Shown: in pieces, positions 1-11,271 of the stretch | Layout of the letters: each line of letters begins with the position of its first letter | Numbering within the stretch: the stretch's first letter is position 1 | NCBI GenBank assembly: GCA_025330725.1 | Contig: JAIWND010000003.1 | Location: 1,240,001-1,304,000, forward strand | DNA length: 64,000 bases | Reading direction: 5' to 3' | Source: Chlamydoabsidia padenii | Lineage: Eukaryota; Mucoromycota; Mucoromycetes; Mucorales; Cunninghamellaceae | The notes under the pieces: model-generated | What the model saw: the letters and a program-made list of their open reading frames with translations, nothing else | Database searches by the model: none | What the model was told of the DNA's origin: nothing | Program-made: the position numbers and the translations under genes

Positions 1-276
1 GATGAAGTTCTTTCTTGGAAAAATTAAAAAAAGACATGAAGTTAATGTTATCAACATAAGAAACATCTGAGCATATAGAAGGGTGAGAAGCTAATCAGCG
101 TTTTTGCATAACATTGGGGTAAAAAGAAGCCTTTCATTCAGCAGACATGATGATTCAAATACAGTTTATGAATTTTTATTTTATTACAACAAAAGTTTAC
201 TATTACTAAAAACTATCACTAGGAACCGATTTCAAAGATGCATCCATATATCTTGATTCTTGTCCGAAAAGCATCA

Positions 277-700
277 CCAGAGCAGGTCTTTCCATGACAT
301 TGTTACAGAATCGTGTAGTTTTTCCATCAAACAAGCCGTATTCACCCCCAACCACCCCTTGGTCTGATCACACCAATGCAATTTTCTTTTCCATTTACCT
401 GTGTTCCCAATTGAGGCAGTTACCTGTATATACTTGTTTTTGAATCCAAAAGAAAGGTCCACAACAAGATCCACAGGATTACCATTTTAAGTATAATTGA
501 TCAAGTTGTCGTCCCCAAAGGCGTATTACGATCGATGAGATGAAGGGTTATAGACTTGTATGCAAAATGAAGACTCTCACCCCCAATTCATTCAACATAT
601 CACTTTTATGTTTACCTTTGTAACCAGTTACCAGATTGTAGTACCAGTTCAAAAGTGTACTGTATACACCGCCGTTTTGTATGGTCCCAGTTGTTAATTT
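277..700 (-). pseudogene. possible decayed gene fragment
   Basis: Two open stretches on the minus strand look protein-like but do not join into a clean model. One (about 700-550) contains STLLNWYYNLVTGYKG. The second (about 474-277) contains NPVDLVVDLSFGFKNKY and ends WKDLLW before a stop. No acceptor AG suits a splice between them, and a 36-nt poly-A (702-737; poly-T in sense) lies just upstream. I do not recognise the family. It may be a relic, a gene with a larger unresolved structure, or chance open frame. Confidence 0.22.
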
Positions 701-701
701 G

Positions 702-739
<38 letters not shown>

Positions 740-1231
740 AGGATCCACCTACCATCACATATGACTAGATATATAGATATGATTAGTCGCCCAATGTTAA
801 GTTGTTGTTGTAGCTTCATTTTTCTCACCCGTAACCAAGAAAACCGGCTATTCCTATTTACCTGCATGCGTCAGTTAAAGTTGAGTCCGGCTTTTCTTCA
901 ATCCATCTAGTTACATTACCTAACAAGATCAAAACCAAGAATTAGTAAAGAAGCTTTTTGGAAAAAAAAAAAAGGGTATTACCAACCCTCCTTCTTTTTT
1001 TTTCTGTCCCTACCTTTGTCATGTTCATCTTGTGTTATTATGGTATATTAACATCTTGCCTTTGAAGGAGAGACTTGATGGTAAGGTCATAAAGGGACTT
1101 TTATTGATCGGAGGGTATATGTGAGGGGAAAGATTAAAAAGGAGGTGGCATGTTCAGAGTGTTGTCATAAAGAAAAGAAGAAAAGAAAGAAATTAAAAGA
1201 CTTACCCACAGGTTTCAAAGAAAGATCGATT

Positions 1232-1243
1232 TTTAAATCCCGC
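1232..1243 (+). promoter_or_regulatory. TTCAAATCCCG-type motif (variant TTTAAATCCCGC)
   Basis: Match to the recurrent promoter-proximal motif of this window. No gene start is recognised nearby, so this copy is either chance or marks an unseen transcript. Confidence 0.3.
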
Positions 1244-2084
1244 ATTTCGATCTGTTTGAAAATTTCAGGGGCACATTTTCCCCATTTGAACGAAACTCGA
1301 TATCAATAATCAAACAGATCATAGACAGGCCAAATATAATGGGACATGCATTGAACCAGCCAAATACAGCACCCCTTCATCGACAATTAACCCTCTTCTA
1401 CACGGTCGCACCAATAATCTCACTGGATAAGAAAGTCTAAGGGGAATAGACAGTAACCAAAGGTCAGACAGGTTAGCTACTTGACGGTCATTGTTTCAAC
1501 ATTTTAAGAATCAAGTTGAGACTTATTGGATTCCAATAGGCTGTAAAACTGGACACATAGAGCCCGGTTGGGCTTGATTTGGGCTTATTGCTTAGTTGTG
1601 TAACAATGGCGCCAAGGAGCGGCATTGAAAAAAAAGGAGGCGGCGTTCGATAAGATGGAGAGAAGAAGAAGAAAAAAGGAGGCAAGTCTGGTACAAGATA
1701 TAGTCAGGGTTTTACTCTATTCTATTGCGTCAAATTGTTCTTGATACAAGTCCTCGACAAAAAGAAAAAGCAGGTAAACTTTAAAGAGACAAGTGACGTT
1801 ATGTAAAGTGGGTCAAAAAAAAGCCTAAAACCAAGAATTGAGATCCTTGTTTTTTTAAAGAGAGAAGAGAGAGAGCGGGATTATGCATGATAATTGAATC
1901 AACGGGTACTTTATTATTTACAAAAAAAAATATTAACATGAGTTTAAAGAGGGATGAGAATGAGAGAGGAGTGAGAAGGGAGAGAAGGGGAAGAGATAGG
2001 AGTATGGTAAGATATATCTAAGTAGTGTAGTAATAGTTATAGTTATAGTTATAATAATAATGATAATGCAGTATAAAAATGTAA

Positions 2085-2474
2085 TCAGATAGCAAATTCT
2101 GGAGTAACGCTAAGTCTAAGAGTTCGTTCCGGATAATCAGCAATGAGTTGTTCGATTTCCATTTGTTTAGGTGACAGTGGTTCGTCGTATCCAACAGTGC
2201 ACGTTGAGCCAGAAGGTGATAATGAGGGTAGAGAGAATCGGCTAAAGCTTGATGAGGAAGAAGAGGATCGTCGGCGGCGGGTAAATAATGATGAGAGTCG
2301 AAGTGATTGCCTAACAGAGGATACAAATTGTGATGATGATCGGCGACTTGATGTGCTTGATGAAGAAGTCAAAGAGGACGATGAGGGTCGGCGTTGGTAA
2401 TCATCTTTATGGAAGTAGTAAGACAATATTTCATCTTCTTCATGGATCATCACGTTGTTGTTATTATAGTTCAT
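2085..2474 (-). CDS. Ser-rich orphan protein, 129 aa
   Basis: Single-exon frame of 129 aa on the minus strand starting MNYNNNNVMIHEEDEILSYY. The centre (about residues 30-85) is a low-complexity Ser/Arg tract. The C-terminus is more ordered, with a segment EPLSPKQMEIEQLIADYPE and ending LRLSVTPEFAI. I do not recognise the family. Support for a real gene: a clean ATG, an exact copy of the promoter-type motif 105 bp upstream (2579-2591), and structured N- and C-terminal ends flanking the disordered middle. The Ser/Arg tract resembles a phosphorylated regulatory region, but that is inference. The opposite strand is also open over 2143-2400 because of the biased composition; I treat that as a shadow. 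Confidence 0.55.
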   Translation of the reverse strand: MNYNNNNVMIHEEDEILSYYFHKDDYQRRPSSSSLTSSSSTSSRRSSSQFVSSVRQSLRLSSLFTRRRRSSSSSSSFSRFSLPSLSPSGSTCTVGYDEPLSPKQMEIEQLIADYPERTLRLSVTPEFAI

Positions 2475-4731
2475 AGTGTATTATATTATATGTAAAAAAG
2501 AAAAAGAAAAATGAATTAAAAGAAGAAAGAAAGTAAAAAAAAATGCGGGAGATGGGCTTGGTTTTTATAATTGAGAAATTCAAATCCCGATAAACTTAAA
2601 ATCCCTGTTTTGCATGACGGGCAAGATAATGAACTTTATGAGTCTGTGCGTTTTGTAATCAATATAAGAAAGAAAAAGTAATCTCCCTTTTTTCCCTTGA
2701 GTTCCTATTCAACTCTTTTGCTTCCGTTGAGAGAAGAAGAAAAAGGGGGAAATTGGTCGTCATTGGAGACTTAGCGATTATGTATAATGCACGTTCTCAG
2801 AAGATCATCCAATTCGGTAGTCGGAGCTCAAAGAACACACTGACACTTTTTTTTTTTCAGTATGTAATAAGAGAAAAAAAAAAGGATGCTATTTGTTTGT
2901 TATTGATTTTTTTTCTTCTTATGGCACTATGAGTCTGAAATGTGTTCCGCACCATGTGTATAAACAGATGGCATGGCATCCATTCGTTGTATTGAGGAAT
3001 GAAATATTACCATAGGAGGTGATCCAAAGTAAACATAAAATCGGAGTTGTGATGCATGAATGCAAAAGGAACGTTATGATGGAACCATTCTCTAACCAAA
3101 AATCCATGGTATGTTTACGTACCGATGGCAAAGGGCGCATTTACACTTTTAGCTTTTCCCCTGATTCCTCTTTTTTAATATATGTATATAAGGAATAGGA
3201 TGATTCCCTCAGGACTCTACCTTTCCTTCTGATCCTTTGTGTCATTTCCTTATAAAGGAATAGGTAGATAGAGATTAACAAAAAAAAAAAAAAGATGATA
3301 CTCATTTGAATGTCTCACTTAAACTAGTAAAAGAGAATATCCCTCATCTTGTAGTGAAATCAGTTACTAACTCGACGACTCATATGCAGTCGAGGATCGA
3401 GAAAGAACGTTCTGTCCGCGCCCTTACCGATACGCACAAATTGAAGGGAGAGAAAAGGGGGAAAGGTCATGTGGTGAGCATTACTGTTGGCCACCACCTG
3501 CGTTGAAAAATTAACCGTGTGTTAAGATGGCACGTTTGTATTTTGTTGTTGAAAGAAAGAAAAAAGTAATGATGGCACCGTACAAGAAGATCCCCGGGTT
3601 ATAGCATCATCGGCAATCATGCATGCACAAACGTTCCTTGAAGATCATCATCATCTCGCTCTCTCTCTCTTCCTCCTTCCTCTCTTTTTCTCCCTTCATG
3701 CAGATCCTTATCTCTACTATATTTTCATTTTTCATTTTCGAGCACCTTTTTTTCATTTCATTTTCATAGCCGATGAGACAGATCATTTCATTTTTCCTTG
3801 TATGAAAGCAGGGAGAGGAAGAAGCATTTGAAATCCCCGCTTTCCTGTGTCACCTGTCAAAAATCAAAAAGGCCGAAAATAGAGTTTTTCTTTCTCAGCG
3901 TCGGGATGTGAATGAACGAAAAAAGTGCTCTCGACGCAGGGAAAGCAAGAACAAAAAAGTTATTTACCAGCATCAAGTAGGTAAATGACTGGCTGCACCA
4001 TTATTGGGGAGTCAAACATGTCTAATATGGCTATACTGATGAACAAACTCACATCACTTCTTTGGATCTCCTTTTTTCCTCGGACTATGATTTCACGGAG
4101 ATTGAAGCATGACTTGCTAGAGGCTTTGAAGCAAGAGAAAAATTTCTTTCCCATAAAAAAAAATAAGCTATATATAAGCTCGATCTCTTTAAACTTCTTT
4201 TCTACTTCACTATACTTATAATACAAGACCGCGGGGGCTAAGCAGACTATATTTGGTAAGTACAACTTTCTTTTTATTGTTTCGATCGTCATTTTTTCTT
4301 TGGTTGCGAGGATGAACCTGGCATTTGGCTTTAGCCGTCATGGCGCTGATGAAAAAAAACTAGCTACCTAAATTAAACCACTGAGCCCAAAGAAAAAAAA
4401 AAAGACAATGGATCATTTCATCCCATTGTATTGAATTGCCTATTCATCATTCTTTTGTCTTTCTTTCATAGATTTACAAAGTAGCCTGTTTAGATGAATA
4501 GTATGTTTTAGGTTAGATTGTATTTAATAAACTACCAGAATTGATTGATACAATAATGACAGAAATGTGATGAGAGTGGGCGCGCTAAGGGTTCCACTAG
4601 ACTGGGAATCTCACATCGTCCCTTATCGGAATTTGAAAAGTGCTACTTCAATTGATCCACTTTTTCTTTTCCCTTTCTTTCCTTTCCCGTATATGATACC
4701 CTTTTTTAAATCGCACTCTATTCGGAACAAG
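2475..4731. other. long intergenic region
   Basis: About 2.2 kb between divergently transcribed genes. Apart from the motif at 2579-2591 I see only short shadow frames and A/T or pyrimidine runs (for example 3656-3705). A motif variant TTTGAAATCCCCGC occurs near 3827-3840, about 900 bp from the next start. No RNA gene was recognised. Confidence 0.45.
2579..2591 (+). promoter_or_regulatory. TTCAAATCCCG motif
   Basis: TTCAAATCCCGAT, 105 bp upstream of the orphan gene start at 2474. Confidence 0.45.
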
Positions 4732-5707
4732 ATGGTGACCAAGAAACGTAAAGTCGTATTACATTATCATGACATTATGTTGGAAGAAACAGTAGGTCAA
4801 ATATACGATCAGCGTGGATTTAGTTATATCACTAATCATGACTTCTTGCTTCTTTTTCTTCTGTCTTTAGGATATGGCTACTTTAGAAGAAGGTCAATGG
4901 CTAAACGATAATATCATGTCCTTCTATATGGAATATATTGAAAGACAAGTGATACCAGGTGACAGTAATGATATGTTACTATTACGTCCCACCATGTCTC
5001 AACTTATTGCCCACACTCCTGGTAAAGCTCATACGATAGTATAAAGAAAAAAGAGTTTAATAGATTAACAAGCTGTTTTTTATAGGTAACCCAAAGGATC
5101 TCATAGGTGTATTGCCACCCCATCTCGATAAACGGCGACTTATCTTTGTACCTATCAATAATGGCACACCTGAAACGGCGAACAATGGCACTCACTGGTA
5201 AGTCACCAAGAATGAAAAGAAAGCAGTGAACTGACTTGCATCTATCTAGGGCCCTTTTGGTATATTCTCGACCGACAAATACATTCTATTACTATGATAG
5301 TTTGCATTCGACCAATATTGAAGAGGGACGGAACACTTCGAAACGAATGATCTCCTTATTTGGCACCGGGAAGACTTTACTTAGTAAAGTCAAACCACCT
5401 GATTTTATACCCCTGTCGACACCACAACAAAGCAATGGGACTGATTGCGGATGTAAGTTGTTACTAATCAGAAATTGTATATACTCATATTAAACCTTTT
5501 TGTTTTTCAAATATAGTAATGGTGATTGGCATCATGGATTGCTTAATTCATCAGACTATGAAATGCTCCACTGACGACGCTTTACAAATCGGGAATCCTA
5601 ACCAGGTACGACCACCCAATGAAACTCGGTCCTTATTGAAGTCTCTTATTCGCCAGGAACAACGCAAATCAAAACAATGTAGACCTCTTGGTGTAGATGT
5701 TACTTAA
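4732..5707 (+). CDS. DEN1: NEDD8-specific cysteine protease (Ulp1/SENP8 type)
   Basis: C48-family deneddylase that processes or removes NEDD8 (Rub1) from cullins. Five exons (4732-4791, 4871-5021, 5086-5197, 5250-5452, 5517-5707) give 238 aa in one frame. Visible signatures: the N-terminal EEGQWLNDNIMSFYMEYIE, the catalytic His segment NNGTHWALLVYSR, the Asp segment FYYYDSLHS, and the nucleophile segment QQSNGTDCGLMVIGIMDCL, so the His/Asp/Cys triad and the Gln of the oxyanion hole are all present. The size and the order WLND ... GTHW ... DCG fit NEDP1/SENP8 better than the larger SUMO proteases. An upstream in-frame ATG at 4567 would add an unrelated leader; the ATG at 4732 places the protein start where family members begin. 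I am sure of the family; NEDD8 rather than SUMO specificity is inferred from length and similarity. Confidence 0.9.
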
Positions 5708-6376
5708 TATAATATTTGTAGATAGTCTTTCGTTGGAGGAACGGGGTGGGGGATAATTTAATGCTGTATATAATATCGTGTCTTAAATAAAGTCATACTT
5801 CATTTTTATCCTTTTATGTCAATGACGTATTGATCCAGACCAACCAGTCCAATTAGACCACATATGTTATGTACACTATGATAGGCATATACTATCCTTT
5901 TCACAATGGTAAAGGCACTGGTAACTTGTTTTTATTTTATTTTAAATTTCGTATTATAGGACGGTGATCATCCAAATACACTTGGTACGTTGGCTTGCAC
6001 TCCACCAGTGGCACAATTTTGATCTGTTCAAGGATCGCCCAAAATTCAAGTTACCCCCGAGGCATGAATTGTATCCTACTGTAGATGAATGGGATGACCA
6101 CCCATTATCCTTCCCAAGGAGAAATCAAGTCATGATATTAAATATTTGTATTTTATCATCCAGACAGATGCTAGCCACGGCAATGATCATCATCTTTCTT
6201 TGTCTATTAAACCACCATCTTCTAGTTTACATACAAGTCCCCACAATAACCAAAGCCATCAACAACAAATATGAATTTGTACGCCAAATATATTTATTCA
6301 AAATAACAGATACCCGCAATAAGCTATGTCTAATACTATACTATATATAAAGGGGGGGGTAGGAGTGGGACTATGT
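5708..6376. other. intergenic region with one unexplained open frame
   Basis: Between the convergent deneddylase and STE24 genes. A plus-strand frame from about 5961 reads WLALHQWHNFDLFKDRP and ELYPTVDEWDDHPLSFPRRN, which looks like protein, but there is no ATG, and the intron needed to continue it (6129-6163) would be only 35 nt. It could be a fragment of an older gene. A (TA)-rich stretch and a G run at 6351-6359 precede the STE24 stop. Confidence 0.3.
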
Positions 6377-7831
6377 CTATAATTCCTTCTTTGATTCTTC
6401 AGGTACAGCGATAGGCTTGTCAGAAGTAGGCTTGACACCAAGTTTGTCGAGTCGTTCAGTCAAAGTAGGGTGAGAATTGTTCCAGGCCGAGTACCAAGGG
6501 TCCATGTTGAATCCGCCCAGGTTCTTGGTACTTAATTTGATAAGAGCACTACGTAATTTGGAAGCAAAGCCGAGCTTGAGAGCAAAGGCATCTAAATAAA
6601 TAAGGGACACGAGTATGCATAAGATGATTGTTTGTAATTGACATTGACGTTTTTTGTTTACCTGCTTCATATTCGTTCTTTCGTTGATAGACATGCATCA
6701 GGAAACTGATGGCGCTGTCGACCGGGGCATAAACACATTGGAACAAGACAAATCCAATCAAAGCAGGAGTGGTGTGGAAGCCAAAGTCGTGGTAAAATTT
6801 GGTATTGTGGATAAAGAAGGAGAAGAACCAAAACATGGTGACGGCATAGAGTTGAGTGACAGCCAAAAGTTTCAAAGTATGACCCATCTTCCAGTGTCCC
6901 AATTCATGTGCAAGTACCGCGCAGATTTCATCATTATCCGAGTGATCAATCAAAGTATCATAGAGGACGATATGCTTGTTCTTGCCAAAACCATAAAAGT
7001 ATGCATTAGAGTGCCCAGATCGTTTGCTACCATCAATCACATAGAGTTTCTTCAAAGGGAAAGCAATACGAGCAGCCAATGCTTCAATTTGAGTACGGAG
7101 TTCGCCTTCTTCCATTGGTGTCAGTTTATTAAAGAGAGGTTGGATCACGGTGGGATAAATCATGATCAAAAACAATTGAAAGACCATTCTAAATAGACAT
7201 AATAGTGAGTAATGTGATGAGTGATATGCAAAATAAACAAATAGTCAGTTTATGATACCTACAATAGAATCCAAATGTATAAAAAGAAGTTATCACCAGT
7301 AGATTGCATCACCCAAAGACATGCCGAAATCAAGGGACACAACAAGACAATCATCACCAGTTGATTCTTGAGAAGATCCGACAAGAAGATACCAATGGTC
7401 TGTTTGTTGAATCCATGTTTTTCTTCCACCACAAAGGTAGAATACAAAGAGAAGGGAAGAGAGGTAGCAGTGGAGAACCAGCTGAATAGGATGGAGAACA
7501 CCAATGATTGTACGATCTATCAACAAATAAATAAACAAAAAGATATCATCAGTATCACTATTATCATTGCACAAAATCTATGCGTACTTGATATTCAGAC
7601 CCAAGACCACCATAAGTTTCCATCAAACGACCAGAAGTATACCAAAGCCAAGCCATACCATCATAATGTAAAATAGCCACAGATTCAATTTGCTTAACAA
7701 TGTCGTGAACAAACCCAAATTGAGACTTGTCCAAGTTGTAACTTTGTGCCTTTTTAAAATCTTGTTCCGTCACAATATCAGCTAGTTCTTTTGGGCGGTC
7801 GCGCATGAGATAGCGACGATATTGACGATAG

Positions 7832-7868
<37 letters not shown>

Positions 7869-8041
7869 GAGAGAGAGAGAGAGAGAGAGTTAATCAATAC
7901 ACGTGTCATAAAAGGGGAAGCTGTCATTCCAACTTACTTCAAGTATTGTTCAAAGCCAAAAATAAGACAAGTAAAGCCAATCACAAATTGCTTGTAATCT
8001 ATAGTGTCCAAGGACTCCACCAAGTAAGCAATGTCGACCAT
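6377..8041 (-). CDS. STE24: CAAX prenyl protease 1, Ste24 type
   Basis: M48 zinc metalloprotease of the ER/inner nuclear membrane that cleaves farnesylated CAAX proteins such as a-factor-like pheromones; Ste24 also clears clogged translocons. Five exons (8041-7938, 7831-7588, 7516-7263, 7188-6662, 6591-6377) give 447 aa, typical for the family. The zinc motif is [13 protein letters not shown] (HExxH) with the downstream ligand region KNEYEADAFA (ExxxD). Several hydrophobic helices surround it, including [20 protein letters not shown] in the membrane chamber region. The protein ends KKEL, a dilysine KKxx-type ER retrieval signal. Intron 1 carries a (TA)n/(GA)n microsatellite at 7831-7889. It shares a 188-bp divergent promoter with EIPR1, with the recurrent motif at 8122-8134 in the middle. 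Confidence 0.95.
7832..7889. repeat. (TA)n(GA)n microsatellite
   Basis: About 16 TA units followed by about 12 GA units, inside STE24 intron 1 next to the acceptor of exon 2. Confidence 0.9.
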
Positions 8042-8121
8042 TATGGATTAGATTGATGGAAAGAAAAGAGGAGCAGAAAAAAAGGAGGGCAAAACATTTT
8101 TTTTAAAAGTGATTTTATCAT

Positions 8122-8134
8122 TTCAAATCCCGCC
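8122..8134 (+). promoter_or_regulatory. TTCAAATCCCG motif in a divergent promoter
   Basis: TTCAAATCCCGCC lies 81 bp upstream of the STE24 start (8041) and 96 bp upstream of the EIPR1 start (8230), near the centre of their shared 188-bp intergenic region. Confidence 0.5.
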
Positions 8135-8229
8135 TATGACAAATGATCGGATCTGATTGGCTCAGTAGAAAAAAAAAGGACAATAAGGAAACTTGTCGTA
8201 TTTTCATTTTCTCTTTCTTTCTGACATTT

Positions 8230-9707
8230 ATGTCTGATAGTGATCATTCTTGTGTATATGGACTTCGCCAACAGGTACTGTAGTCAAGAAGAATAAAACT
8301 GCTGTGATACTTATAATAAACCAACTCACTTCTTCTTTTTAAACCTATAGGCACGATGCTTGACCTCAGTAACAGCCAGTACGGAAACCAGTAAATTTTT
8401 GGTGGGCACTGTTGGTACTAGGAACAATGTAATCTGCTTACTGGAATATGATGACGACACAAGTAGTATCTCACCGACCTTATTCGACCATCCTGATGAA
8501 GTATGGGACGTGGTCTCTTGCCCTTTTGATGAACAGTTATTACTCACCACCCACTCACCAGGTAATTTACATATAAAAAAGTAACACATGATACAGTCTA
8601 ATAGTTTATCATCCTCTCTTTTAGCATCAATAAGAACAAAAGGTAAAAAGGTGACTTTATGGAAACAACACATTCAACAAGACAACATTGGTACATTGGA
8701 GGCCCTGGTGGAATTGGAACATCCTGCCAATCGGTAAGTCAAAGAAGGTTATATCACGTACTTACTCACTTTTTACAGTACCCTCTGGAATGCTAAAGAG
8801 ACCTCTCGAATCTTGTCACTTGATTCCAAATGGTTACATTTATCCACCCTCGATGAATCCAATGCAAAGGTAAACGCACCCACCCACCCCAACATGAAAA
8901 ACGTTTCTCTCTACCAAACTAACCATCAAACAGACATCACTCTCTATAGATACATCGAGTCTATTTGATCCATCTTCTCTTCAACAATTACAAAATGCAG
9001 TATGGAATCCGCATGATGCTGAACAAGTGGTCACTGTCGGTGATCAATGTGTAGCGGGCTGGGATTTGCGATCAGCCAAAACAACTTTTAAAAAGAATAA
9101 TGCCCATGCCAGTACTATACGCGCCGTCGATTACAATACGAATAAACCTCATCACATAGTCACTGGTGGTGATGATGCTCAAGTGAATTTGTGGGATCTT
9201 CGACAAGTGGACCAACCTATTGCGGTAGTGGAAGGACATACTCATTGGTAAATAACATTTCTTTCCTTCTCATTTTATTTTTACTGAATCTTTTGTGTGT
9301 ATATATATATATATTAGGGTATGGTCGGTGGCGTTAAACAAGTTTCATGATCAATTGCTTTTAACTTCTAGCTCTGATACCTTGGTCAATCTCCAAAATG
9401 TGATCTCGGCATCATCGGCTTCTTATTTTGAACATGAATCGGATGATCAGAATCAGGACGCTGCCTATTGGAAAAAGTAAGTTTGGGGGCAAAATAAAGG
9501 ACAACACTAACTAACTAGGGGTGCTTTTATCTTAGTTATAAACCAGCAGATGGATTGATATGCACTTATGATCAACATGAAGATAGTGTCTATGCAGTGG
9601 AATGGAGCCCAGCTGATACTTGGACATTTGCTTCTCTCTCTTATGCCGGTCGCATTATCATCAACCAAGTCCCTACAGGTGAAAAATTCAAGATCCTCGG
9701 TGTCTAA
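8230..9707 (+). CDS. EIPR1: EARP-interacting WD40 protein (EIPR1/TSSC1)
   Basis: WD40 propeller protein that in animals binds the GARP and EARP tethering complexes and acts in endosome-to-Golgi traffic. Seven exons (8230-8274, 8351-8561, 8625-8733, 8779-8869, 8934-9247, 9318-9476, 9536-9707) give 366 aa, close to the 387 aa of human TSSC1. Recognisable segments: N-terminal VYGLRQQARCL and [35 protein letters not shown]; central [11 protein letters not shown] and [39 protein letters not shown]; and the C-terminal [20 protein letters not shown]. These match the family along the whole length. All introns are short with standard ends, and every junction keeps frame. An AATAAA-like signal follows the stop near 9757. 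Identification is firm; the trafficking role is by homology. Confidence 0.93.
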
Positions 9708-10172
9708 ACGATAGAATAGATTTTACCCATATACCTTGTACTTGTTTCATTAATTAATTAAATAAAATCAACAATAAAATATACGATGTTTAAAAGTGGT
9801 TGAAAGAAATGATCAAAAGCAATCATACATAGGAAAAGAAATCAAACAGCCAGTTACATGAATTATTTGATTATATAACCGTTGCAGCCTGGCTGACCAC
9901 ATTGGTAGTGGCGGAAGGAGGACGGAAAGAAGACTATGAAGGAAAAAAAAGTTGTCAATCAGCGTTGCGAAATGATAGCTTGTGAGAATTAATGGTGAAC
10001 CAATCATTCAAATAATGGATAAAGATAGGAGGTGGTCAGTGCTGAGGAAATCGTACGATTTTTAGGATTATGTCTAGATGTAGTCAATCAAATCAATAAA
10101 AAATAAGTAATACGAAAAGATGGGATCTTTATTAAACGTCAAATGGTTATGGTATATATGTTAAAAGCCAAG

Positions 10173-10427
10173 CACCAAGTCCCTTGTATCAATTTGTTCA
10201 AAGTTGCGATGACTTTTACCATGAAACCCACTTCGTGTTCAAACCCCGCTTTACCTTCATTCCTTACTAAGATTTTGGATGGGCTCTCCTCGCTCCATTG
10301 TTAAAGGATGCTGATGATTAAAGTGGTGATGTGAACACTATAACACATTTACAATATATTTTACCGCAAAATTTAAGCGCCAAGATCCTTGTGTCAGTCT
10401 GTTTAGACTTGCAATGACTTTTACCTT
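10173..10427 (+). repeat. dispersed repeat, locus 1 (two head-to-tail partial units)
   Basis: Two related segments in the same orientation. The 3' cores at about 10173-10220 and 10380-10427 share the pattern CCTTGTRTCARTYTG then YTTGCRATGACTTTTACC. Between them lies a unit body that starts with TTCAAACCCCG (10239-10249) and contains CTCCATTGTTA and GATGCTGATGATTAAAGTGG. The same order and sequence recur in reverse orientation at 35482-35895. Copies differ by many substitutions, so the family is old. Translating the body gives fragments shared with the second locus, but this copy has stop codons. Confidence 0.7.
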
Positions 10428-10943
10428 TCCTTTGCGACCAAGATATTTTTTTTTCTATGATAGACGGAATAAAACTTCATTTTCAAACGCCGAATACCAA
10501 AATTCAATGCGCCTAGCAATTCCCGATTTGGAGTCATGATCATGGAGGGGAGGCGTTGTCAGTTGTAGAACCCAAATGGTCGGCACACCCTACGGGCGCG
10601 GACAACATCGACGTTTCAAAAAGGTTGTTTAAAAAGCCTGATTGATGATCAGCGTGAATGGATTGTTTGTGAATAATGAGCCCGACTCTCATTGTATCAA
10701 CTTTTATTCTTCTACCATTTCCCCATTACTGATTTGACAGGTGTGGTTCTTTAGTCGAGATCACATGTGCTAGCTGACTATTTGCTTTCTTTTCCTTTGT
10801 ATTATTGCTTTGACTCAATCATTTAACCTATGTTTAAAACACTGCCTATTTTATTATTACTGTTTATTTCAAAATTTGGTGAAACATATCGTTCCTTTTT
10901 ATCCAACAACTTGACTGTTTGAGTGTATTAGACGACGACAATG

Positions 10944-10956
10944 TTCAAACCCCGAT
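10944..10956 (+). promoter_or_regulatory. TTCAAACCCCG motif variant
   Basis: TTCAAACCCCGAT, 316 bp upstream of the IPK1 start. Confidence 0.35.
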
Positions 10957-11271
10957 ACAGAGGACACATTATTTTCATTTCCATTGTTTTGATATAAAGG
11001 AAAGAGTAGATTCCGGCCATAAGAAAGCGCAGCCAAAAGAGAATCTACTCCACGAGACAAAAATTATGCGCCCGATATGTCTTGATTGCCATACCGCAAG
11101 AATACATGGATTCTTGTCATATATCGAAAAAGAACAAGGCCTCCAGACGAAATTGACACTCCGACCAGAGCTTGACATTTTTCATGACGCGCCCTTTTTA
11201 AAGAACTGGAAATGAAAAAAATCTGACAGTCAAATTTCTCCATCTCCTTCTTCTTCTTCAACTTGTGGTTG

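Larger units (their letters stand above)
1..2084. other. gene-poor intergenic region
   Basis: Apart from the possible relic at 277-700 I see no supported gene. The region is AT-rich, with a 36-nt A tract at 702-737 and many shorter A/T runs. A copy of the promoter-type motif (TTTAAATCCCGC) sits at 1232-1243 with no recognisable gene beside it. Confidence 0.5.
9708..11271. other. intergenic region with degenerate repeat
   Basis: No gene is supported. It holds the repeat pair described at 10173-10427 and a TTCAAACCCCGAT motif at 10944-10956. A plus frame at 10919-11215 overlaps the IPK1 leader region but resembles nothing and is not called. Confidence 0.45.

Noticed and set aside
548..748. Frame beginning with a run of Phe on the minus strand
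   Set aside because: The Phe run is a translated homopolymer; only the part after it is kept as a possible relic.
2143..2400. Plus-strand 85-aa acidic frame
   Set aside because: Exact antisense of the Ser/Arg-rich part of the orphan gene; acidic because of that composition, with no conserved pattern.
3619..3831. 70-aa hydrophobic plus frame considered as a small secreted or membrane protein
   Set aside because: Composition comes from a pyrimidine-rich tract; no supporting splice site, motif copy or conserved pattern.
4567..4731. Longer N-terminus for the deneddylase from the ATG at 4567
   Set aside because: The added sequence resembles nothing; the family starts just before the WLND block.
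6654..7196. Plus-strand 180-aa frame
   Set aside because: Antisense shadow of STE24 exon 4, whose strand carries HExxH and clean splice sites.
10173..10427. Repeat considered as a CRISPR array or a terminal-inverted-repeat transposon
   Set aside because: Copies are diverged and directly repeated, with no regular spacers, terminal inverted repeats or transposase.
10919..11215. 98-aa plus frame with CLDC and HGFLSYIEKEQG
   Set aside because: No family recognised, overlaps the IPK1 upstream region, and the IPK1 start at 11272 needs no exon from it.
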